Part shown: in pieces, positions 55,924 to 63,994 of the stretch
How the letters are laid out: every line of letters begins with the position of its first letter
How positions within the stretch are numbered: position 1 is the stretch's first letter
Source: Nocardia aurea
GTDB taxonomy: Bacteria > Actinomycetota > Actinomycetes > Mycobacteriales > Mycobacteriaceae
NCBI RefSeq assembly: GCF_003123685.1
Contig: NZ_QCYJ01000103.1
Span: forward strand, 744,001-808,000
Reading direction: 5' to 3'
DNA: 64,000 nt
Position numbers and translations under genes: made by a program
The notes under the pieces: generated by a model
The model's database searches: none
What the model saw: the letters and a program-made list of their open reading frames with translations, nothing else
Told to the model about the DNA's origin: nothing

Positions 55924-56282
55924 GCGGGCCTAGCTACGAAGAACTTGCGGCGTTGCTCAACCCGAAGACTGTCGGGCAGGCGGAAGCGGAACGGCGGTTC
56001 ATGCGCGATGCTTCCGCGATAATCAGTCAAATCCACGACATCAAGAAATGCATGAACGTCAACAACTTCACGATCGTTCTGCCGATCGGCGAATGGTCAG
56101 ACATCAGCCACCTCTATCGCCCGATCGCCTTTCATGGTGCGCCGATTGTGTTCGCTGACGTACCGAAGGCGATGGTCGCGATGCCTGCGCGAATGAATGT
56201 CGGCCCGGTCGAATCGTGGGCTGACACGTCGCCAATCGACGCTTCCCCGCGCGGGCATGGTGAAGGCGTGTGGCTGCATTGA
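55920..56282 (+). CDS. Hypothetical phage protein
   Basis: 120 residues. Second half is beta-rich (FTIVLPIGEWSDISHLYRPI; APIVFADVPKAMVAMPARM). Overlaps the next gene by 13 bp. Unknown. Confidence 0.58.
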   Translation: MSGPSYEELAALLNPKTVGQAEAERRFMRDASAIISQIHDIKKCMNVNNFTIVLPIGEWSDISHLYRPIAFHGAPIVFADVPKAMVAMPARMNVGPVESWADTSPIDASPRGHGEGVWLH

Positions 56283-56458
56283 CCGTCGCCGAGTTGATCG
56301 CGAAACTGTCCGAATTCCCTCCCGACTCGACGGTCATTGTCGAATACGAGGCGAACGACGGCAATTACGGCTGCTGGACCGAACAAGTTGAGGTCTTCAA
56401 CGTTCGCGGCGGAAACCTCACGTCGCCTACTCCGCGACCGATGACGATCATTTACTGA
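56270..56458 (+). CDS. Hypothetical small phage protein
   Basis: 62 residues from GTG 56270. TVAELIAKLSEFPPDSTVIV is a pattern met in many phage proteins (helix, then strand with ELI-KL-FP-D-V). Unknown function. Confidence 0.65.
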   Translation: MAALTVAELIAKLSEFPPDSTVIVEYEANDGNYGCWTEQVEVFNVRGGNLTSPTPRPMTIIY

Positions 56459-56461
56459 CGC

Positions 56462-56501
56462 GAATTCAAAGGTTGACCCCGCCGGTATTCTGTATTTAAC
56501 G
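56462..56501 (+). promoter_or_regulatory. GAATT...AGGTTGAC promoter-type element, copy 4
   Basis: GAATTCAAAGGTTGAC (56462-56477), TTGACC as -35 and TTAACG 17 nt downstream (56496-56501). It precedes the AAGGAGG of the gene at 56515. Confidence 0.52.
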
Positions 56502-56514
56502 GAAAGGAGGCGGA

Positions 56515-56697
56515 ATGCCTGAGGGAATTGATAGGGCACGACAGGTCGCATCATCGTTGAATCTGCGACACAATTTCGGCCGTCCGATGGATTCGGAGAT
56601 CATGGCTGCGCAGTTGTTGGCGTCGATCGCGGTCCACGACCAGTTGATGGAGTTGGGGAAGAAACTCGACACATTGATCGGGGGCCGCGATGGATAG
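56515..56697 (+). CDS. Hypothetical small helical protein
   Basis: 60 residues; strong GAAAGGAGG before ATG 56515. Helical (IMAAQLLASIAVHDQLMELG). First gene of the operon driven by copy 4 of the second promoter family. Confidence 0.62.
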   Translation: MPEGIDRARQVASSLNLRHNFGRPMDSEIMAAQLLASIAVHDQLMELGKKLDTLIGGRDG

Positions 56698-56767
56698 CCC
56701 GGAAGATGACGAGTTGGTGAGTGATGTCGGTGAGGAATGGGAACCTGATGGCCCGGATTGCGATTAG
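56690..56767 (+). CDS. Very small acidic peptide
   Basis: 25 residues, ATG 56690. About half of the residues are Asp or Glu (DSPEDDELVSDVGEEWEPDG). It could be a coupling ORF between its neighbours. Confidence 0.4.
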   Translation: MDSPEDDELVSDVGEEWEPDGPDCD

Positions 56768-56882
56768 CGGTGCGCTCGTGGCTGCCGCTGCTATCGCGGG
56801 CGCTATTGGCGGGTGGCATTTTGTCGCTCGCATGGTGGCTGCATCAGCCGGGATTAACGACAGTAGCCCGGGCGATGAGTAA
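56748..56882 (+). CDS. Small membrane protein
   Basis: 44 residues, ATG 56748. One alanine/glycine-rich hydrophobic helix (IAISGALVAAAAIAGAIGG) and a short polar tail. Function unknown. Confidence 0.5.
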   Translation: MARIAISGALVAAAAIAGAIGGWHFVARMVAASAGINDSSPGDE

Positions 56883-57039
56883 ACGCACACAAATCCGCTT
56901 CCACTGCCTGTCGCACGGCTGCCTCATGTATGAAGGGCGACCGTTGACGGATAGCGAAATGGTGGCGGTGAGACGAGCGCACACCATCATCCATCGGCCA
57001 TTGACGGTCGCGAATATCGAAGCGCATTGGGAGGCGTAG
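56875..57039 (+). CDS. Hypothetical small phage protein
   Basis: 54 residues, ATG 56875. Contains FHCLSHGCLMYEG, a possible Cys/His site, and a helix. Unknown. Confidence 0.55.
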   Translation: MSKRTQIRFHCLSHGCLMYEGRPLTDSEMVAVRRAHTIIHRPLTVANIEAHWEA

Positions 57040-57257
57040 TGACCGACGAAGAGTTTCAGGGGTTTGTCGACATGGTGAAGGCGGGGCTGGAGGCGCAGCG
57101 TCGCGAGCTTCGACGCCTCTCCACGAAGGTAGATGGGCTGTCGCAGCCTGCGCCGACGGTCGTCTACAACATCGAACGTCGGGCATCGGAAGCTGAGACC
57201 GCGGCAGCCATTGAGAAGGTCGCGCAGGTCCGCGCGGTCAGCTACCCGTCGCGATGA
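57039..57257 (+). CDS. Hypothetical helical phage protein
   Basis: 72 residues from GTG 57039. Coiled-coil-like helix (DMVKAGLEAQRRELRRLSTK). Unknown. Confidence 0.58.
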   Translation: MTDEEFQGFVDMVKAGLEAQRRELRRLSTKVDGLSQPAPTVVYNIERRASEAETAAAIEKVAQVRAVSYPSR

Positions 57258-57676
57258 CGAAGACCTGCATGACGGTCGCGGCGGGATCGGCCCTCGCCTT
57301 TCTGGCCTGGTTCACGCTCGGCATCACACTGTGGCCGCATGAGTCGACCGTGCCTGCCTGGTTCGCGTGGACGCTGTGCGGGCTCGTCGTCATCTGCCTG
57401 CTCAGTGTCGGCGTCGGGCTTGTAGTCATGGCGGCGGGCGATCGTCCGAAAGTCATCGAGGTCCGTCCGGGCGACACCCTCATGCTGTCCGAGCCTGTCT
57501 GGTGGGTTGATATGCCGCCCGGGACGTACAGCGCCGAGGAGTTGGTGCGGCGGGCGGCCACGGAAGGGCACATAGGGCGCGGGCATACGACTGCCGCCTG
57601 GGTCGCCTCCACCGCATCCAGTGAAGGAGTTCGGCGAACAGGGGAGTGTCCGGGCGGGGATGCGTGCGAGTGCTGA
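57254..57676 (+). CDS. Two-span membrane protein
   Basis: 140 residues. Two hydrophobic helices (AAGSALAFLAWFTLGITLW; WTLCGLVVICLLSVGVGLVV) precede a soluble domain with MLSEPVWWVDMPPGTYSAEE and a cysteine-rich end (ECPGGDACEC). Unknown. Confidence 0.66.
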   Translation: MTKTCMTVAAGSALAFLAWFTLGITLWPHESTVPAWFAWTLCGLVVICLLSVGVGLVVMAAGDRPKVIEVRPGDTLMLSEPVWWVDMPPGTYSAEELVRRAATEGHIGRGHTTAAWVASTASSEGVRRTGECPGGDACEC

Positions 57677-57879
57677 ATCAAGCTCTCGCCGACGAGTTCA
57701 ACGAGGCGCTTGCACTCGGCGAGGTGCTGGGCGACTGGACACCCGACAACGCCTGCGATGTGGAGTATTCGCTGAGCGAGAACGAGAGCGGGTCGCACTG
57801 CTTCTCCAGCCTCGACGGCATCCACTGCAAGCACTGCGACGGATACCCGTTCGACTTTCAGCATTGGTGCACCGGGTGA
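57664..57879 (+). CDS. Hypothetical protein with Cys pair
   Basis: 71 residues from GTG 57664 (GTG 57670 also possible). GIHCKHCDGYPFDFQHWC gives a CxxC plus His/Cys. Unknown. Confidence 0.55.
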   Translation: MRVLNQALADEFNEALALGEVLGDWTPDNACDVEYSLSENESGSHCFSSLDGIHCKHCDGYPFDFQHWCTG

Positions 57880-58031
57880 GGCCCTGGCGCAGGAACCGCG
57901 AACACCGCACGAAACGGTCCGTCGCCGAAATCCTCGGCGGGGATCGCAGTCTCGACAACATCCTCGCCAACGCAGACGAACTCGCCGAACACTTCGAACA
58001 CGACTTTGAGCCAGGAGAAGCAGATGAGTGA
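57876..58031 (+). CDS. Hypothetical small phage protein
   Basis: 51 residues from GTG 57876. Basic front (RPWRRNREHRTKR) and acidic helix (SLDNILANADELAEHFEHD). Unknown. Confidence 0.55.
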   Translation: MRPWRRNREHRTKRSVAEILGGDRSLDNILANADELAEHFEHDFEPGEADE

Positions 58032-58302
58032 GCCCTACCCGATCGAAGAAGCCGCCGAAGCCGTGCGCGCCGAGCTGGTCCGCGCTCTCACCTTCGCGCG
58101 CGACGCTGGCACGGGCCTGTTCAAGTTCATCGTCTACCATCCCGACGGCTTGCGGTTGGTCGATGTCACGGGGCAAGTTTTCCGTGAAGACGTCAGCGGT
58201 CGGGAGCGCCTGGCATGGTTGCTCGCTCCCGCTGTGGAGCACCTTACGGAAGCGGCCCAGAAATGGGCCAGCGAGGACCAGGCGCGCGAGGTTGCCGAGT
58301 AA
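58024..58302 (+). CDS. Hypothetical phage protein, paralogue of 19951
   Basis: 92 residues. FKFIVYHPDGLRLVDVTGQV and AAQKWASEDQ correspond to the product at 19951, so this family has two copies about 38 kb apart. Unknown function. Confidence 0.62.
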   Translation: MSEPYPIEEAAEAVRAELVRALTFARDAGTGLFKFIVYHPDGLRLVDVTGQVFREDVSGRERLAWLLAPAVEHLTEAAQKWASEDQAREVAE

Positions 58303-59108
58303 TGCGCCTGCACCGCTACACCTGCGACCGCGCTGCGCAAGACCCGAGCGCCGACGTTTTCCACCACAAGAGCTGGTACGCCACTCTCTACGGTCGCAAC
58401 GAGAAGCGCGAGGCGAGCATCCAGTTCGAGACGATCCTACGGAAGCCTCAACCGGAGTTCTCGGCCCGCCTCCACGTCGGCGGCACCTGGTCGGAAACCC
58501 CGTTTGACGGGCACCTCACCATCCTCGGCAGCGGCATCTACTGGGGCATCGGAGCAGGCGGCAAGCTCGCCGAACGCCTCACGCGCGAGGAACGGCACAA
58601 GTACGAAGGCCGCGACCTGCAAGTAGCGATCCACGACGGCAGTCTGTGGCTGAAAGTCTGGACCCACGACGGGCATTGGGAGCGAGGCGAGTTCGCCGAG
58701 TGGCGTGACCGATCCTTCAAACTCAACCCGCTCGATGTCCTGTTCGGTGAACGGCGCTACTGGCACGAGGATGTCGAGTCCGCGGAGACAGTGTTGCGGA
58801 TGCCCGAAGCCGACTATCCGGCCACTGTGAAGTTGCAGCGGCGGACGTTCGGGCGGCCGAAAGCGAAGAAGCGGGTCGAATCGTGGGTGGCCGACGTCGA
58901 CGTGCCAAAAGGGGTTCCGAGCCGTCTCGACCTGTCCGGCTGGAAAGGTGACCGCACCTACGGCTACGGCGTGACGTTGCAGGAGCGCCGCAAGGACTGG
59001 GCGTTGGACGCGCAGGCAGCGGCAGAGGCATGGGTGTTGAAACAGCGGGCGGCGAGCGGATTCCGTTCGCCTGATCCCGTTGATGAGGTGGAGGTGTCTC
59101 GTGAATGA
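58302..59108 (+). CDS. Hypothetical phage protein
   Basis: 268 residues, one of the larger unknowns. Beta-rich N-terminal half (ASIQFETILRKPQPEFSARL; GSGIYWGIGAGGKLAERLTR). It contains FGERRYWHEDVESAETVLRM and a basic stretch near 200. No catalytic motif recognised. Overlaps the next gene by 8 bp. Confidence 0.66.
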   Translation: MRLHRYTCDRAAQDPSADVFHHKSWYATLYGRNEKREASIQFETILRKPQPEFSARLHVGGTWSETPFDGHLTILGSGIYWGIGAGGKLAERLTREERHKYEGRDLQVAIHDGSLWLKVWTHDGHWERGEFAEWRDRSFKLNPLDVLFGERRYWHEDVESAETVLRMPEADYPATVKLQRRTFGRPKAKKRVESWVADVDVPKGVPSRLDLSGWKGDRTYGYGVTLQERRKDWALDAQAAAEAWVLKQRAASGFRSPDPVDEVEVSRE

Positions 59109-59745
59109 GTTGGTTGCTGGCGCGCATCGCGGATTCGATGATGCTGTGCGCGCGTTGATCGGGCGTCGGGCTGAAACGATCGTGCGCGGCGATGAGACGG
59201 GCACGGTTTTCCTCGACAGCCTGTATTCGGAGCTGGTGGAGGCACGCCATCACGGGCAGCGTTCGGAGCATTCGACGGGTGTCAGCTACAAAAGCAAACC
59301 GCCCGTATGGATCGACGCGTCCTCGCTGCTGCACCAAATCGACCGCACCGTAGCGACCTGGTGGCGGACCCGACCTGACGCCGCCGACCTGTCTGTCACA
59401 GTGACGCGACTGCAACTACTGGTCGACTACCGGTGGGCGCCCGACGACGTTGCCGCACTCCAACGCATGACCCACATCATTCACGGATGGGTCGGCAGCA
59501 TTCACACGCTGCTCGGGTATGCGCCCGCCGTGAAAGAACTCACGGTGCCATGCCCTGCCTGCGGTGAAACGTACGTGGTCGCCGATAGCGCGGGGGAGCA
59601 GACGCGACGGTACGCGCTGCAACTCACCACCATCGGCGCGGGCTGTGCAGCGTGCGGGGAGACGTGGGAGCCCGCGGAATACGTCACCCTCGCGGCATTG
59701 ATCGGGGCGGCGACACCAGACGGAATTGTGAAGGAGGCGGCGTGA
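59101..59745 (+). CDS. Actinophage protein with C-terminal zinc ribbon
   Basis: 214 residues from GTG 59101. Helical N-terminal part (SLLHQIDRTVATWWRTRPDA; LLVDYRWAPDDVAALQRMTH) and a C-terminal zinc ribbon, VPCPACGETYV and GCAACGETWEP. The layout is frequent in actinophage genomes without assigned function. Confidence 0.72.
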   Translation: MNELVAGAHRGFDDAVRALIGRRAETIVRGDETGTVFLDSLYSELVEARHHGQRSEHSTGVSYKSKPPVWIDASSLLHQIDRTVATWWRTRPDAADLSVTVTRLQLLVDYRWAPDDVAALQRMTHIIHGWVGSIHTLLGYAPAVKELTVPCPACGETYVVADSAGEQTRRYALQLTTIGAGCAACGETWEPAEYVTLAALIGAATPDGIVKEAA

Positions 59746-59921
59746 GCGGCGCAAGGGTTTTCGTGTTCGTCAACGGCGATGCCATTCGGCTCCAGTTGGA
59801 GCCCGCGCAAGGCGGGGTGATCTCTGCTGACCTCGATGCGAAGGAAGCGTATTGGCTGGGGAGCGCGCTGATTGCCCGCACGGACGGCAACACGGTCCAC
59901 GAACCCAAGGAGGCGGCGTGA
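59742..59921 (+). CDS. Hypothetical small phage protein
   Basis: 59 residues from GTG 59742. Beta-rich (ARVFVFVNGDAIRLQLEPAQ). Unknown. Confidence 0.58.
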   Translation: MSGARVFVFVNGDAIRLQLEPAQGGVISADLDAKEAYWLGSALIARTDGNTVHEPKEAA

Positions 59922-60346
59922 GCATCGAGGCATTCATTGAGGCGCGATTGGCAGAGGATGAGCGGATCGCGCTTGACGGCGGCGAGCGTTCGCCGAACTG
60001 GTGGACCTCCAAGGACTTCGGTGGTGTCGGTGGCGGCAGGGTAGTTCACCCCGACCCCAACGACCTCGAATGGATTGCATGCCGCCACACGATCGTCTAT
60101 GGCGAGGGTTATCCGCTGGAGGCGGAGGCGGAGCATATCGCTCGCCACGATCCGGCGCGGGTGCTGCGGCAGGCGACTGCCATCCGGCACGTCGTCGAAC
60201 GCCTGGCCGTGCTGCAAGAGGACCTGGAGAACGAATTTGGCAGCATCTTGAAGCCTCACCATGCCGAGGCGGTGCGGGACAACCTCGGCCCGATCGCCGC
60301 TATCTGGTCCGACCATCCCGATTTCAATCAGGAGTGGACAGCATGA
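59918..60346 (+). CDS. DUF6221-like protein
   Basis: 142 residues from GTG 59918. EAFIEARLAEDERIAL at the start, AEHIARHDPARVLRQATAI in the middle and IWSDHPDFNQEW at the end follow the DUF6221 pattern, common in actinobacteria and their phages. A second, HicB-fused member is at 40856. Role unknown. Confidence 0.8.
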   Translation: MSIEAFIEARLAEDERIALDGGERSPNWWTSKDFGGVGGGRVVHPDPNDLEWIACRHTIVYGEGYPLEAEAEHIARHDPARVLRQATAIRHVVERLAVLQEDLENEFGSILKPHHAEAVRDNLGPIAAIWSDHPDFNQEWTA

Positions 60347-60513
60347 GCGCGCTCGACCCGGAAGAAGCCCTCGTCATGAGCGGCGCGGAGTTGAAAGAGA
60401 TTGCGCGGGAAGCGTTCGAGGCAGGCTCACAAAGCCAAATCGACGCCTACTGGACGTCGGAATGGACCGACTTCGATGAGTGGTTCGATGGACTGGAATG
60501 GGACGAGGCGTGA
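60343..60513 (+). CDS. Hypothetical small acidic protein
   Basis: 56 residues. Contains MSGAELKEIAREAFEAGSQS and an acidic aromatic end. Unknown. Confidence 0.58.
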   Translation: MSALDPEEALVMSGAELKEIAREAFEAGSQSQIDAYWTSEWTDFDEWFDGLEWDEA

Positions 60514-60776
60514 TGAAACCCGTGGTCTACGTGCTCGAATCTCATGGCGACGGCGAAGAATCCGCAGACCTCGAAGGCATCTTCACCAGCATCGAAAAGG
60601 CCCAAGCGTACATGGACGCCTTTCTGGGCCGCGCCCTCGACTGGAAGACGACCGACTGGGGATGGTCCGCGCACGTCGTGCACCCGCTCGGCCCTGGCTG
60701 TGACTACCACTCCGTCGACGCCTACTACATCCGCGCGCACACGGTCGACCCAGAACCGGGAGATGACGATGAGTGA
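60513..60776 (+). CDS. Hypothetical phage protein
   Basis: 87 residues from ATG 60513 (GTG 60510 is equally possible). YVLESHGDGEESADLEGIFT with SIEKAQAYMDAF suggests a small alpha/beta fold. Unknown. Confidence 0.58.
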   Translation: MKPVVYVLESHGDGEESADLEGIFTSIEKAQAYMDAFLGRALDWKTTDWGWSAHVVHPLGPGCDYHSVDAYYIRAHTVDPEPGDDDE

Positions 60777-60993
60777 CGACACCGGATGCGAAGTGCTCGT
60801 GGTGACCGACCTCGACACCGCGCACGCCATCCGCAACGCGCTCCACCGATGCGGCTGCACCTTCGAGGAGTTAGCCGACATGCATCGCGTCGGCCAATAC
60901 GCGACCATCCGACACCGCCTCGCATGGGTCGCGATCGGAGCGCACTACGACGAACGCGAGTACTTCGCGGGACTGTTGGAGGGAAACGAATGA
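60769..60993 (+). CDS. Hypothetical phage protein
   Basis: 74 residues. EVLVVTDLDTAHAIRNALHR and AWVAIGAHYDEREYFAGLLE. Unknown. Confidence 0.58.
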   Translation: MSDDTGCEVLVVTDLDTAHAIRNALHRCGCTFEELADMHRVGQYATIRHRLAWVAIGAHYDEREYFAGLLEGNE

Positions 60994-61562
60994 ACGGCAT
61001 CATCCTGCACCTTCCCGAACGGTCCACCGACCGCATCAGCGAAGACCTCCGAACGCTCACCGAAGCCATCTGCGACCTGACGGGCGAAGATGGTGGGGGC
61101 GGACTGGGCGGCAGATATGGGTACGGCATCGAGCACGAGACAGACGTCTTCGCCATGTTCCCGTTCTGGTGGGACGACTGCACCTGCGGATGGGAAACCG
61201 TCGAAAGCGATTGGGTCGACGCCCACCCGCACGCTGACGACTGCTACCAGACCGAGTTTCAACGACGCACCACAGGCACAGGCACCGGGCTCGACTACGC
61301 CGACTTCGCGCGCGAATGGGGCCTGCCCGAACAAGGCTCCGCATACCACTGCACCTGCCCGCGCGGAGCCGCCCATCAGGCATGGCGGTCCGACAACCCA
61401 CACCCCGCCACCTGCCCTGTCGTGCGCCCCAACTTCCGGTACAAACCGACTGGGGCAACCGTCGAGTGGTACAAGTACATCGGGCGCGACATGGAGGTCA
61501 AGGGGGAGTTGCCCGTCGACTTCCTCGCCCACTGCCTTGCGTCGCTCACGGAGTCGCAGTGA
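60990..61562 (+). CDS. Cys/His-rich hypothetical protein
   Basis: 190 residues. Cysteine and histidine clusters (WWDDCTCGWETVESDW; HADDCYQTEF; HCTCPRGAAHQAW; HPATCPVVRPNF) suggest several metal sites. The end has VEWYKYIGRDMEV and a helix. Similar proteins are known from actinophages without function. Overlaps the phosphoesterase gene by 4 bp. Confidence 0.66.
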   Translation: MNGIILHLPERSTDRISEDLRTLTEAICDLTGEDGGGGLGGRYGYGIEHETDVFAMFPFWWDDCTCGWETVESDWVDAHPHADDCYQTEFQRRTTGTGTGLDYADFAREWGLPEQGSAYHCTCPRGAAHQAWRSDNPHPATCPVVRPNFRYKPTGATVEWYKYIGRDMEVKGELPVDFLAHCLASLTESQ

Positions 61563-62335
61563 CCGCGTTCGAGGATCTGCACCCGCTCGTCGTCGCGCTG
61601 GTCGGCGACGTCCACGCGAACGCCCAACGTATGCGGGCCGCGATCCGATACGCGAAGACGCATGGAGCACAGGCCGTCATCCAACTTGGCGATTTCGCGT
61701 ACGACATGCGCGAGAACTTCGACGGGTCACCGAACTTCCTCGATGAGGTGGCCGAAGCGGCGGCCGACTACGACATGCCCGTTGCGTGGATCGACGGCAA
61801 CCATGACAACCACGTCGCGCTGCAAGCCCTCGTCGCCGAGCATGGACACGTCCCGATCCCGATCCGCCCGAACGTCTACTACCTCCCGCGCGGATACCGC
61901 TGGACTTGGACGGGCGTCTCATTCCTGGCATTGGGTGGCGCACACAGTGTTGACCGACCTTGGCGCACCCCGCACGTCGAATGGTGGCCTGGGGAGACGA
62001 TCGGCGCGGGGGATGCGTTGCGGGCGTGCGAGGGTGGGCGGGCTGACGTGATGCTCTGCCATGACGTACCTGCTGGTGTACGCATTCCGTCGATCGAAGG
62101 CAACCCGTACGGCTTCCAGGCGCGCGAGTTGGAGGCCGCGGAACGGAATCGGCGGGTACTGCGCGAGGTCGTCTCCGTTGTCCGCCCCAAACGACTGTTC
62201 GCCGGCCACTATCACTGCCGCCTGTCGGCCGAACTCGTGGCCCGCAACCATCGCACGCAGGTCGACATCCTCGACGCCGACTTCGCGCCGATCGGAGACA
62301 ACGTGGTCGTCGTAGACTTGGCTGCATTGCGTTAG
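61559..62335 (+). CDS. Calcineurin-like metallophosphoesterase (second)
   Basis: 258 residues from GTG 61559. Ligands in order: GDVHAN (16-21), LGDFAYD (43-49), GNHD (80-83), LCHDVPAG, and AGHYHCR near the C-terminus. It resembles bacterial phosphodiesterases more than the one at 34989. Direct neighbour of the RNA ligase gene, so an RNA end-processing role (removal of a terminal or cyclic phosphate) is plausible but not shown. Confidence 0.85.
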   Translation: MTAFEDLHPLVVALVGDVHANAQRMRAAIRYAKTHGAQAVIQLGDFAYDMRENFDGSPNFLDEVAEAAADYDMPVAWIDGNHDNHVALQALVAEHGHVPIPIRPNVYYLPRGYRWTWTGVSFLALGGAHSVDRPWRTPHVEWWPGETIGAGDALRACEGGRADVMLCHDVPAGVRIPSIEGNPYGFQARELEAAERNRRVLREVVSVVRPKRLFAGHYHCRLSAELVARNHRTQVDILDADFAPIGDNVVVVDLAALR

Positions 62336-62340
62336 AACAG

Positions 62341-62365
62341 TTGCGTGATGATGTAATCTAGATGC
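62341..62365 (+). promoter_or_regulatory. Leaderless promoter of the RNA ligase gene with TGATGTAATCTAGATG
   Basis: TTGCGTGATGATGTAATCTA at 62341-62360; TAATCT is the -10, followed by 6 nt and ATG 62366. Almost the same sequence, inverted in orientation, controls the reverse operon at 46611. Confidence 0.6.
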
Positions 62366-63469
62366 ATGATCCGTATCGACCAACTTGTTGAGCCACGCTT
62401 GCTCTCCGACATGCTCGAACAGGGCTACATCCGAGAGCGGCGACACCCCGTCTACCCGTACCGAATCCTCAACTACACCGAAACCGCAGCGTACGAGGGC
62501 ATCTGGAATGCGGCGACAACCCAATGCCGTGGCCTGGTCATCGACGATCAGGGCTATGTGGTTGCGCGACCGTTCACCAAGTTCCACAACCACACCGAGC
62601 ATGACGGGCAGAAGTTCCCCGCGCTCGACCTCGGCGCACCCGTCAAGGTGTTCGACAAACTCGACGGTTCACTCGGCATCCTCGCGCCCAAGCCTGACGG
62701 TAGCGGTCACATCATCGCCACGCGAGGCAGCTTCGAAAGCGAACAGGCCGAATGGGCTACCCGCTTCTATGACGAGCACTACGCCGATGACCCGATCTGG
62801 CAGCCCGAACCAGGCCACACCTATCTCTTCGAGATCATCTACGGAGACAACCGTATCGTCGTCGACTACGACTTCGAAGACCTGGTGTTGCTCGGCGGCA
62901 GGAGCATTGACACCGGGGCAACGTTCGCGCCCTCGGCCTCGACCTATCCCGGTCGGGTGGCACGCACATTCGATGCTGCGACCCTGCGCGACGCGCTCGC
63001 CCTCCCGCCGCGACCGAACGCGGAAGGAATCGTCGTCCAGTTCGACAACGGGCAGCTCGTGAAGATCAAGCAGGCCGACTACCTGCGCCTCCACAAGCTC
63101 GTGACCGGACTGAACGCCCGCGCCGTATGGGAGCACATGTCAGCAGGCGGCACATTCGAAGACCTGATCGGCGACATCCCCGACGAATTCCACGGCTGGG
63201 TAACGCAGGTATGGGACGACCTGTGGACCGCCTACGACGACATCGACGGCCGAGCCAGCCATAACTTCCTCCTGGCCGTCGCCCGCCTCGAACGCGAATC
63301 CGAGACCCGCACGCGCAAGGAATTCGCAGCCCTGGTCGCCGATCTTCCCAACGACTTGAAGCCGCTCATGTTCCTGCTGTGGGACGACGACAAAGTGCGT
63401 GTCGACGCGGCGATCTGGAAGCGACTTCGCCCCGAAGGTGACACCCGCATGTGGAATCAGGACTCCTGA
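62366..63469 (+). CDS. T4 RNA ligase 1-type (Rnl1) RNA ligase
   Basis: 367 residues. It seals 5'-phosphate and 3'-OH RNA ends with ATP, classically to repair nicked tRNA anticodon loops. Motif I is FDKLDGSLG with Lys98 as the nucleotide acceptor; RGSFESEQ, FEIIYGDNRIV (155-165), EGIVVQF (220-226) and LVKIKQADYL (231-240) are motifs Ia, IIIa, IV and V. The C-terminal domain (about 250-365) would provide substrate specificity. Its own promoter implies separate control. Confidence 0.9.
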   Translation: MIRIDQLVEPRLLSDMLEQGYIRERRHPVYPYRILNYTETAAYEGIWNAATTQCRGLVIDDQGYVVARPFTKFHNHTEHDGQKFPALDLGAPVKVFDKLDGSLGILAPKPDGSGHIIATRGSFESEQAEWATRFYDEHYADDPIWQPEPGHTYLFEIIYGDNRIVVDYDFEDLVLLGGRSIDTGATFAPSASTYPGRVARTFDAATLRDALALPPRPNAEGIVVQFDNGQLVKIKQADYLRLHKLVTGLNARAVWEHMSAGGTFEDLIGDIPDEFHGWVTQVWDDLWTAYDDIDGRASHNFLLAVARLERESETRTRKEFAALVADLPNDLKPLMFLLWDDDKVRVDAAIWKRLRPEGDTRMWNQDS

Positions 63470-63993
63470 TGTTCAAATCCCTCTACATCCCGGGCCTCGG
63501 CTGGTCGGTCGACGTGCACACCCGCTACCCGGCCGACGGTCCATGCTGGGGACATGCCCGCGGTCGATGCCGTGAACACGTCTGGTGGATGCCGCTCGGA
63601 CCATGGACGCTCACGTTCAACGGGTGCGGGCAGTCGTACGCGAAACTCGTCGGATTCAACCTGCCCATCGGCTGGATCCTGGACGAATTCGACGCCAGCT
63701 TCGATTCTCTCGCCATCGCATCGCTGCGCTATCACCTCGGCTACTCGTGCGCGAACAACGAGGCGTACCGCGAGGAATGGGAAGCCCTCATCGCGCGCCT
63801 CTCCGAACGGCACGCCAGGTTCACCGAGGACGAGATGGCAGTCATCCATCCGAGCGGTGCGCGGTTCCGACTCGACGGCGCTGAGAGGCACGCAGCATTC
63901 GCGGCCTACCGAGAGCGTGAAGACGCCCGGGAAGCCCGAATCCAGCAGGCCCGCCACGACTTCATCGACACCCTCCCGAAGCTTTGGAGCTGA
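63469..63993 (+). CDS. Hypothetical phage protein
   Basis: 174 residues; ATG 63469 shares a base with the ligase stop (TGATG). Contains CWGHARGRCREHVWWMPLGP with several Cys/His and a long charged helix at the end. Probably co-transcribed with the RNA ligase. Function unknown. Confidence 0.65.
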   Translation: MFKSLYIPGLGWSVDVHTRYPADGPCWGHARGRCREHVWWMPLGPWTLTFNGCGQSYAKLVGFNLPIGWILDEFDASFDSLAIASLRYHLGYSCANNEAYREEWEALIARLSERHARFTEDEMAVIHPSGARFRLDGAERHAAFAAYREREDAREARIQQARHDFIDTLPKLWS

Positions 63994-63994
63994 A

